Source: Fragilaria crotonensis
Lineage: Eukaryota > Bacillariophyta > Fragilariophyceae > Fragilariales > Fragilariaceae
Reading direction: 5' to 3'
Length of the DNA stretch: 41,747 nt
Assembly: GCA_022925895.1 (NCBI GenBank)
Contig: JAKSYS010000562.1
Coordinates: 1 to 41,747, forward strand
Every line of letters begins with the position of its first letter. The first letter of the stretch is position 1. The position numbers and the translations under genes are program-made. A model generated the notes under the pieces. That model had not been told where the DNA came from, did no database searches, and worked only from the letters and a program-made list of their open reading frames with translations. Below are positions 11,558 to 18,642 of this stretch, piece by piece.

Positions 11558-12151
11558 TCAGATCATTATGTAGCAGCTTCTTGGAGTATAGAATACCGGC
11601 AATAGAGACCAACATGCTAGTGGTCCCATCAAGTTCCACAACGCATTGCAACAACAGGGCCAAAACTTTCGAATAAGAAATTCACAGCGTTTCTTGATCT
11701 TATCAGCTTTTGCCATGGCTGAATCATTCAACGCAGCTTTATACAAAGCAAGCTGCTCGATGCCCTGGGAGGAGGGCTGCTGCTCACCAGCAGCAATTGC
11801 TGACTCCAAAATATTCTTGACTTCCTCATCGTCATCTTTCTCCAATACTTCTTTTTCTGGTTGTGGATGTTCAATCACGGCAACACGCCTCTTTGCAGCA
11901 GCGGAAGAATTTCGCACCCTCATTGCGACAAATCCGCCGCGGAAGTCATCATGGTCTTTGAACGTGGCCTTATACGTTGCAAAGCACTTCAAGCATGTTG
12001 TATGATATTGAATACTTGCATCTTCGCAAGTCTCTCTACAGATAGCATGCACACACTTTTGGCACGCTGGGCATCGGTGAGAAGAGGTGGCAAGAAGGGT
12101 CTTGCACAGACAGAGTTCTAGGGCAGCACAATTGGTTGCATTCATTGTCAA
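11558..12151 (-). CDS. cysteine/histidine-rich hypothetical protein (zinc-binding?)
   Basis: Open frame of 197 codons. Residues 1-60 hold many Cys and His (C-P-A-C-Q-K-C-V-H-A-I-C, C-E-D, H-T-T-C-L-K-C), arranged like paired treble-clef or RING/PHD-type ligands; I cannot assign a named finger. An acidic-basic linker follows (R-V-A-V-I-E-H, E-K-D-D-D-E-E-V), then a helical part. The last 30 residues (C-C-C-N-A-L-W-N-L) look out of frame, so the true protein probably continued into 11340-11557 and beyond before an indel. It may be the N-terminal half of the transposon 1 accessory protein, or a separate gene. Confidence 0.4.
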   Translation of the reverse strand: MTMNATNCAALELCLCKTLLATSSHRCPACQKCVHAICRETCEDASIQYHTTCLKCFATYKATFKDHDDFRGGFVAMRVRNSSAAAKRRVAVIEHPQPEKEVLEKDDDEEVKNILESAIAAGEQQPSSQGIEQLALYKAALNDSAMAKADKIKKRCEFLIRKFWPCCCNALWNLMGPLACWSLLPVFYTPRSCYIMI

Positions 12152-12200
12152 GAATCAGGTTCTACGACACAACACGACGACGTAGTATGCAAAACTACAA

Positions 12201-12350
12201 TGTACTTTATAAAGTACTTCCCGGGTTAAAACGACGCCCCCAAAAATCAGGCGGTTTTGTACTTTTGAAAAGTACAAAACCCGGAACGTAAAGTGCATTT
12301 TTCCGGGTTGTATTCAGTACCAAAAGTGCAAAAGCACAAAAAGTACAAAA
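12201..12350. repeat. cluster of palindromic GTAC/GTGC motifs next to transposon 1
   Basis: A perfect 16-bp palindrome is at 12202-12217. A hairpin with 14-bp perfect arms and a one-base loop lies at 12253-12281. Further copies of the pattern A4-GTAC/GTGC/GCAC-A4 follow at about 12321-12350. Each is near a CCGGG/CCCGG word. The arrangement resembles subterminal transposase-binding arrays or an element end. Confidence 0.6.
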
Positions 12351-12496
12351 AAATCCCGGATAAGATCCGCCCTAAGTCATTGTATGTCAAATCATAATGT
12401 GCTACTGTACAAGTGTCGGACAGTGCTGCCATTGATACGGTCCCCGTACCACACCACTGCGACAGTGTGATCGCTGTGCTGACAGAGATTCAGGAT

Positions 12497-12661
12497 GGAT
12501 CTCTGTTGCATCTAAGAGATCCAAGTCCAACAGGACTATCCAGGGAAGAGCCCTAAATACCTGACATCAGGGAATGGAAAAGAGTGTGTAAAATGAATCT
12601 TTATGGGAAGATTCATATAGAATCTGGAACACTTATGGTTCCATCCAACCATGTTTGGATG
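12497..12661. repeat. three successive short hairpins
   Basis: Perfect inverted repeats: GGATCTCT/AGAGATCC (12497-12504 and 12515-12522), ATGAATCTT/AAGATTCAT (12593-12601 and 12608-12616) and CATCCAA/TTGGATG (12642-12648 and 12655-12661). They lie in an ORF-free tract. Confidence 0.6.
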
Positions 12662-12836
12662 TGAGAGGTCCATCAGTGCTGAATGAGATAAAGACTAGAT
12701 CTGGGATGGTGTTTAGTTTGAAGTGTAAACTAGGCTCACAATGCAAGAAAAGATAATCTAGTACGGACGGTACTGTCTACTGGATAGTGATCTACTGGAT
12801 ATTGGATACGGAAGTGTTAACAATTGTAGTATGATA

Positions 12837-13062
12837 TAAAATCCCAGATCTATTTTACGTGGTGCTGCTGTGCTCATGATTAGGAGGACTTGACCCAAAT
12901 GGTACGATACTACCCTCTACCGGTAGAGGATAGTGTCATACTGTAGGTTCATGAATCAATAGGTTTTTGAATTTTCTGCTGGACTTGAACCCACAGCCTC
13001 ACCCAAAAGGATACATCTGCTTGAGATTTAAGCCAACTATACTATACACCAATCCCCTAATG
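12837..13062 (-). mobile_element. candidate tRNA-derived SINE with 14-bp target-site duplication
   Basis: The word ATTGTAGTATGATA occurs at 12823-12836 and again at 13063-13076, flanking 226 bp. On the minus strand the insert begins with a tRNA-like head. An A-box-like TATAGTATAGTTGG is at 13033-13046 and a B box GGTTCAAGTCC at 12981-12991. Between them are T-CAA-G, as in a Leu(CAA) anticodon loop, and a small hairpin ATCC-TTTT-GGGT like the class II variable arm. Acceptor pairing is lost, so it is not a functional tRNA. The body contains a long hairpin (12906-12937) and a second B-box-like GGGTCAAGTCC at 12886-12896. Head, body, and flanking long TSD match SINE anatomy. Confidence 0.45.
12906..12937. 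repeat. 16-bp-arm inverted repeat inside the candidate SINE
   Basis: The core 12914-12929 is a perfect 16-bp palindrome. Arms extend to 12906 and 12937 with one mismatch and one G-T pair, giving a strong cruciform or RNA hairpin. Confidence 0.75.
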
Positions 13063-13269
13063 ATTGTAGTATGATAGTAGAGCAATCCCAAACCTCAAAG
13101 ACACAAAAGCACATTTTGTTGGTTGTATATTTTATCCGGAAACTTTTTCCATGTGCTACAAAATGTGCGACACATGAAAAGAACGAAGCTGTACTTTTGT
13201 GTCTTTGCGTGTTTGTGTGCTAAAAAGAGTCACCTGAAATCAACACAAAATTTGGTAACTATAACAACC

Positions 13270-14469
13270 ATGATGGAAGACGACATTGAAATGACGTTGC
13301 TCTTTTCACTGTTCAAACAGCATACTCGGAAGAATGCTTTTGTAGTGCATTCCAGGTGCAGAAAGACCTACTTGAAGAAGCTTAAGTCAGTGCGACGTCG
13401 TTTGCGCCAGCGCCGCATTCCTCGCGTCCCACTCCAAGATGCAACTCACAGTGCTTGAAAGACTCTGTTTCACTCAGGCAATGATCAGGCCCACATCACA
13501 TTGACCGGCTTGGACTTTGACACATTTAATTGGTTATGTCCAAGGTTTTCCATCTTGTATGACATGCACTCACCATTTGTTGACCCTGACGGTCGCATTG
13601 TTCCCCTTCGTAATCTGCCGGTCAACCATGGAGGAAGACCAAGAATGCTGTCAGGGGCGGACTGCCTTGGACTTTGCCTTGCATGGACCAGGACTAGGGG
13701 TTCCATTATGGTGTTGCAGATCATCTTTGGAATGACTGGAACACCAGTCGGTATGTACCTTCGTTTTGGTCGCCGAATTCTGATTGAGGTGCTAAAAGCT
13801 GAGCCTCGTGCCGCTATTAAGCATTTAAATGATCCGCACCTCCAAGAGGCTATCCGGCAGAAGCCTCCAGCATTGGACGGAGTGTGGTGTTGCATGGATG
13901 GCTTGAAGTTATACTTACAGCAGGCCGGCAATTCCAATACTCAAAACAGGTTTTACAATGGCCGGACTCACAACCTCTATGTGACATCTGTATTTGTGTT
14001 CTGCCCTGATGGCACAATTTCCATCTGCTGCTACAATCTTCCAGGTTCCATTCATGATAGCTTGGTGGCTGAATGGGGAAATGTTTACCCCAAATTTGAG
14101 AAAGTGTACGACACTGTTAGTGGTCGGTGTACTGTTGATTCTGCTCTCTCATTTCAGCAATATCCTTTTTTTACAAATCGGGTCAGCAACATCCTGTCAC
14201 CAATAGTTACAGAGAGTTTTCTCAACAAGCAACTTCAAATCAACAAGGAAGCAACTGCAACGAGACAGTCTGCTGAGTGGGGAATGAGGGCAATTCAATC
14301 ATCATTTCCACATCTCAAGGATCGCTTTACCTACGAAGAAAATGGAGAACTTATATTGAAGATGATGGTTCTTCTCTACAATCTTTGTGCCCAGAAGGTT
14401 AATATCAATCAAATCAGGAACACTTATATGCCAGCGTTGAATATCAACGCAAACCGTGCTTGCATGTAA
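13270..14469 (+). pseudogene. PIF/Harbinger (DDE_Tnp_4) transposase with one in-frame TGA
   Basis: The frame is open from an ATG at 13270 to the stop at 14467-14469 except for one TGA at 13456-13458. The sequence around it (S-A-stop-K-T-L-F-H-S-G-N-D-Q-A) continues without a shift and could be a Trp codon changed by a single transition. All four DDE-type acids are visible: M-D-G (Asp at 13897), P-G-S-I-H-D-S (14056), T-V-D-S-A (14137) and A-E-W-G-M (Glu at 14275). The first 60 residues are basic (S-V-R-R-R-L-R-Q-R-R) and could bind DNA. The family cuts and pastes DNA in the nucleus. A translation start beyond the stop, at the TTG 13501, is unlikely. Confidence 0.85.
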
Positions 14470-14499
14470 GATATACTTTTTGAGATTTTACTAGACTAG

Positions 14500-15630
14500 T
14501 AACGGAACAACATAGTATAGAAATGAAATTGTTAATTAATGCGGCGTTGATAAGTTGTTGTGGAGTTTCAATCAATTTCTTGTTGCTACTTGTCGTAGCA
14601 TTCTCCTGACTCCTGTTCGACATCGCAGCATTGTTGCCCATCGCAAACATCATCGTCATCATCATCTGCTGGAGGATTTGCTGGTTCTGACGCATTTCAT
14701 TGCGATGCAGCCTGTCCTCAACTTGGCGATCTGCCCTATCCTTCTCTTGTTGCAATTATGACATCTTCATGAGCTGTTGGATGGAGATGTTGTCATCATT
14801 ATTGGCAGGTTGACGAGCTCGTTTGGTACCAGTTCTTGAGATGCAATTACCAGTACTACTACTTCCAAAGGTGGTGCTGGAAGTAGAAGTATTCAGATTC
14901 CTCTAATTACTTGTCGTAGCATGTCCTCCTCCATTACTGCTGCTCCTGCTGCCAATGCTGCTGCCACCAACACACACAGCTGTTCGTGCAGCTGTTGACG
15001 CTCTGTTTGCAGTTTCATCAATTTGATTGCGAGCGGGAGCAACGATGTCATTAGCACTATTGTTTGCACCCCCAAACTCATCTCCTCACCTTCCTCTTCA
15101 TTGTCCTCTCCTCCTGATAGTGTTGTCATCACCATGAAAGTCACCGTCACTGGCAGTACCACCAGTACAGTTGCCATCTGTGTCGCGATTGCTTGTCATC
15201 TGCTGCTGATGGCTGTCCATGCACCCTCTTCCTCCTCATTGCCAACTAGGTGGCCTTCTTTGCCTTCAGATAGGTTGACGCTCTCCTGGATTTGGTCGAT
15301 TATGAACTTGGCACGCCACACATCAGGTGGGCATTTGGGGTCACCTGTTGGGACCTTCTTCCTGTAAAGGGACACAAACTTTTGCCTCAGTGATTCGCTT
15401 GTCCTGTGGGAATCTGGGTACATGGTTGCATGATCAGCTATGATCAAGTCCCAATCATCCTGTGCAACGGGAAGATGCTCCTCAATGATGCCCAACAGGG
15501 CAAAGAGCTCCTGTTGAGAAAATCCCATGCCTCTGCTCTTCTTCTTTGGAGTCATGATGTTGTCGTGCTCCTGATGTGGAATGTGATTCCCCATTTTTGA
15601 GCTGACTGTTTGTTTGACAGGTGAATACAA
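14500..15630 (-). pseudogene. Harbinger accessory protein (Myb/trihelix-like, DUF6818-like), broken
   Basis: The N-terminal 144 codons (15196-15630) hold a DNA-binding-like segment: F-S-Q-Q-E-L-F-A-L-L-G-I-I-E-E-H-L-P, W-D-L-I-I-A-D-H, Y-P-D-S-H-R-T-S-E-S-L-R-Q-K-F and K-K-V-P-T-G-D-P-K-C-P-P. From memory this resembles DUF6818, a domain of transposon-linked proteins in diatoms and oomycetes. A TGA at 15196-15198 interrupts it. After a frame change the rest reads F-G-S-S-S-T-G-N, K-R-A-R-Q-P-A-N-N-D-D, a TAA at 14756-14758, then a Gln/Met-rich coiled-coil tail (R-Q-N-Q-Q-I-L-Q-Q-M-M). The true start may be the Met at 15594. Its probable role is binding transposon ends or recruiting the transposase. 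Confidence 0.6.
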
Positions 15631-16298
15631 GTTGACTTCTCAACCACACAAGTTGTGGCCATGATGATTTGTATCTTTGGCATGTTTTCCTGCATAGGAA
15701 GTAGAAAGCTACGAGAGAAAAGATTTGTGAATTTGTGTCCCCGCCATCAAATTTGTTAAAGTACACTCAAGGCTTTCACAGAATTTGTGTCTTTGTGAAT
15801 TGTGTATTCTACTAGGAGCATTAATTTTGCGGGTGAACACAATTTTTTCGCAGGCCGCAAAAAATGTGTCTTCGTGCTTTTGATCCTCAAAATATCTTGT
15901 TACTGGAGGTTTTGGGATCGCTCCGCCAGTACTCTGTTTATACACTCTACACTCTACACACTATGCATAATACACACTGAACTGTGGCTAAAAAGTGCGT
16001 GAAACTGAAATTTCGAAATATCGACTGTTGTCAGCGAAGCAGCGACGCCAGAAAAAATTCCCACATAGCCAGACATCAAACGGAAATGATTTTCGATTTT
16101 CGCCTCCGTCCGCCGTTTGGGTGATTCTGTCCTCCATTCACGACTCAGCCGCTATTCCCTGACAGCCATCGAAATGTTGTGCAGTACTGCTGTGAAATCA
16201 GAACGAATTCAACCAAAGCAAACCAAGGCAAACCAAACGCAACCAAGGCTTAGGTCTCGAGTCTCGACAGATGCTACCATCCGCTTCCAGACATCGCG
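15631..16298. other. spacer between transposon 2 and the TruA-fusion gene
   Basis: No gene seen. It holds AT-rich sequence with ACACAAAT/AAAGACACA-like words, an ACTCTAC tandem at 15941-15958, and the CAAACCAAGG-type tandem at 16211-16249. The right half is presumably the promoter and 5' UTR of the downstream gene. Confidence 0.5.
16211..16249. repeat. short decamer tandem repeat in the 5' region of the TruA-fusion gene
   Basis: About four copies of AACCAAAGCA-like units lie 50-90 bp before the start codon, probably in the 5' UTR. Confidence 0.7.
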
Positions 16299-18512
16299 AT
16301 GGAGAAAAAGTTGATTTATGTGCTGTGGATTTCAGTATTTCAAACGACTGTCACCTCATTCGCCTTCAAACGCCAACAGAATGATCCAACGAAGCCAAGG
16401 TTTCCTCCGCCAGGTTCCAAACCAATTTACATGGTGCCTCCGCACGAATGCCGGTACTGTTCCACCTCATTCGCTTCCAGAAACTCGCTTTTTCGCCACG
16501 TCCGATCGGACCCTGTTTGCTCACGAGCATCAGGCCAGGCGAGCAGCGACAACTTGATGGAGCCAGTGCGATACACGCTCGCCCTGCAGTTCGCTTATTG
16601 GAGTGGTTCTGAATACCTTACAGCCAGCGATTATGGAGACCGATTGAAGCAGGCCGTTTTGGCTGCGATTGACTCGCTTTCCCAATCGGAACTGAACAAC
16701 AAAGTGGCTTCGGAAATGTTAAGTACTACCCAGGTCAGCATACCGCGACTGCGACATCTTTCGCTTGCGCAAGAAGCAGGGTGCTGTGCGGCGGAGGATG
16801 TCGCAGTCGTTAGTTTTTTGGCTCCTCGTGGCTTGCTTCGACGAGTTGACCACCTTCATTCGGGAGAAGATGGAACACGAACCTTCCTTGATCAAATACT
16901 GACACGGGTAAACGAGCAGCTCGGAAATGAAACTGACCAGTCTATGATTGTGCTGCGTGGGTGCAAGTTTTTGCCATGCGATGCTAATTTTCATGCAGAA
17001 CGAAGTTGTACTCAACGTATCTACCACTATTTGTTACCGCTGATCTGGCTTCCAGATGGACTGGCAATGGAGCATTGGTGGCTGGAACAAGGAGGACTTG
17101 GTGACGTTGGTCCTCACAGAAACCGTGCTGCCAAAAGGCCACCTTCTGATGCTCTACGAGCGATGAAGGATGCGTTGCGCAACTCAGAGAGCCCAATTCT
17201 GGAGCAGTACACAAAGGAAGAGTCAGAACGATTATCCGTCAAAATTGCCGCCGGTCGGTTCGGTAAACTCGGTTCAAAGAAGCGAATGCCGTGGCACAAT
17301 TTTGCTGACCCGGACCTACGCGGTCACGCTAGTCCGAACAACGAGCCAGTCTGGCGTGTGGTTGACCGCGCGAGGATCATCGACATGATTCGACACGAGG
17401 GAGATGCCGCCAGCGAACAGGCTATCGCCGTTATTGAGTTTCGAGGGGATGAATTTCTTCCTCAACAGGTGCGGAGGATTGTTGGCACAGCATTGGCAAT
17501 TGCTCGCGGTTGGTTACCCAAAGATGTGTTTGCGCTTGCTCTCGATTCTGACGTTTTCCTGGAGACACCTCTTGCTCCAGCTGGGCGACTTTACCTCGCA
17601 GGATGTCGATTCCACTTTGATGAACTGAGAAACGATGGAAAGAATATCTTCTCGAGTGATGTAGGAGGTGTATCAGTTGTGAAGGGGGAATCGGGATCCC
17701 TTCTTGAAACGATGCAGAAAGAGATACTGGATAGTTTGCAATCTGAGCAAGCGCGCGACGTTGAGGCGCGCTGGCTTGCAGACTTGGAGAATGTTGTTGC
17801 TCCTAGGATTCGAATGCAACTGAAGAATGTCGAGCTCCCACACGGACCACTTCCTCAACTGAACACACTATCGTCTGGATTTAAAGAGTTGCAGAGCTAC
17901 GGACGAACCCTGAGCATGTTGAGAGATATTCTACACACAGGAAGATGGCCCGAAACCTCAGCGGCGCGGTCCTCTGTGATACGAGATATCGACAAGATCA
18001 AGATGTTAGCAGAAAAACGGAAGGGATCTTTCACTCTCGTTAATCCTTTATTTAAGAATGGTCTCTACAGAAATGCAATCGGGCATGATTGCCTTCCGTT
18101 GGCAAATGAAATCTTCCCCGAACTCACGGAAGCAGTGTTCGCATTGGAAGCAGACCTTGCCGCGAGGGGAGTACGGGCGACCGAAGGAGACTACGCGAAG
18201 AACTTGCGACCTGTGTCGTCGCACTGCGCTGTTAATTGCAATGCTCAATTCACTCCTCATGTCGACAGCGGACGAGGAGCTGGTCAGAGCCTCTCCATGA
18301 TCGTTGGCCTTGGAGACTACACCGGCGGAGAATTGGCAGTGGAAGGAGAGCAGTATTATATTCGTTACCAACCCTTGGAGTTTGACGGTTGGCGGTTGAG
18401 ACACTGGACTTTGCCCTTCCGTGGGGAGCGATTCTCACTGGTCTGGTTTACTCCCGAAAGCCAAGCAAACAAAGAAAGTCTAGATGTCTTTAGCCCGTAC
18501 GCTGACCCATGA
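16299..18512 (+). CDS. zinc finger / TruA-like pseudouridine synthase / 2OG-Fe(II) oxygenase fusion, probably plastid-targeted
   Basis: Intact 737-residue protein. Residues 1-23 form a signal-peptide-like helix ending T-V-T-S-F-A-F, close to the diatom plastid cleavage motif (A-S-A-F-A-P, with Phe at +1). Residues 51-74 have C-x2-C-x12-H-x6-C spacing, a C2HC-type finger. Residues ~90-440 match the TruA/Pus fold: F-A-Y-W-S-G, R-I-Y-H-Y-L-L-P, F-L-P-Q-Q-V-R-R-I-V-G and L-A-P-A-G-R-L-Y-L. TruA-family enzymes turn uridine into pseudouridine in tRNA. Where R-T-D-A-G-V-H-A is expected the protein reads A-Q-E-A-G-C-C-A (157-164), so the catalytic Asp appears to be Glu. Residues ~580-722 look like a 2OG-Fe(II) dioxygenase: H654-V-D656, G-D-Y-T-G-G-E-L, H702 and R711-F-S. 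It is convergent with the Atg22-like gene, 130 bp away. Confidence 0.8.
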   Translation: MEKKLIYVLWISVFQTTVTSFAFKRQQNDPTKPRFPPPGSKPIYMVPPHECRYCSTSFASRNSLFRHVRSDPVCSRASGQASSDNLMEPVRYTLALQFAYWSGSEYLTASDYGDRLKQAVLAAIDSLSQSELNNKVASEMLSTTQVSIPRLRHLSLAQEAGCCAAEDVAVVSFLAPRGLLRRVDHLHSGEDGTRTFLDQILTRVNEQLGNETDQSMIVLRGCKFLPCDANFHAERSCTQRIYHYLLPLIWLPDGLAMEHWWLEQGGLGDVGPHRNRAAKRPPSDALRAMKDALRNSESPILEQYTKEESERLSVKIAAGRFGKLGSKKRMPWHNFADPDLRGHASPNNEPVWRVVDRARIIDMIRHEGDAASEQAIAVIEFRGDEFLPQQVRRIVGTALAIARGWLPKDVFALALDSDVFLETPLAPAGRLYLAGCRFHFDELRNDGKNIFSSDVGGVSVVKGESGSLLETMQKEILDSLQSEQARDVEARWLADLENVVAPRIRMQLKNVELPHGPLPQLNTLSSGFKELQSYGRTLSMLRDILHTGRWPETSAARSSVIRDIDKIKMLAEKRKGSFTLVNPLFKNGLYRNAIGHDCLPLANEIFPELTEAVFALEADLAARGVRATEGDYAKNLRPVSSHCAVNCNAQFTPHVDSGRGAGQSLSMIVGLGDYTGGELAVEGEQYYIRYQPLEFDGWRLRHWTLPFRGERFSLVWFTPESQANKESLDVFSPYADP

Positions 18513-18642
18513 AGGGTTTCATTTCTCGCGGCACCTTCCTTCCACTCAAGGCATTTAGTTTTGTTGCAGAATCATGTTTAGTACTTTTGCACCGAAGCCT
18601 AAGGGACTGTGGAAACACGTCTCGTCAGTCGCATCAACGACC

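Larger units (their letters stand above)
8950..12160. mobile_element. PIF/Harbinger-like DNA transposon 1, decayed (ends not defined)
   Basis: A plus-strand DDE_Tnp_4-type transposase relic (9001-10081) faces minus-strand ORFs (10197-12151), with about 115 bp between their 3' ends. A transposase plus an accessory protein is the usual Harbinger plan. That the minus-strand ORFs belong to the same element is inferred from convergent layout and shared decay; no terminal repeats or TSD were identified. Confidence 0.45.
12152..13269. other. structure-rich spacer between the two DNA transposons
   Basis: No protein gene. It contains the AAAAGTRCAAAA-type repeat cluster (12201-12350), a series of short perfect hairpins (12497-12661), a 12-bp inverted repeat at 12696-12707 and 12841-12852, and the candidate SINE (12837-13062). 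From 13090 a tract rich in CACAAAAGCAC-like words leads into transposase 2. Confidence 0.6.
13270..15630. mobile_element. PIF/Harbinger-like DNA transposon 2 (ends not defined)
   Basis: A nearly intact plus-strand DDE transposase (13270-14469) faces a minus-strand ORF with a Myb/trihelix-like DNA-binding segment (15196-15630 and its broken continuation). This two-gene convergent plan is typical of Harbinger elements. I could not identify terminal repeats or a 3-bp TSD by eye, so the span covers only the coding part. Confidence 0.55.

Noticed and set aside
12975-13060. functional tRNA-Leu(CAA) on the minus strand
   Set aside because: A and B boxes and a variable-arm hairpin are present, but the acceptor arms do not pair and the T stem has a mismatch. 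Better explained as a SINE head or tRNA pseudogene.
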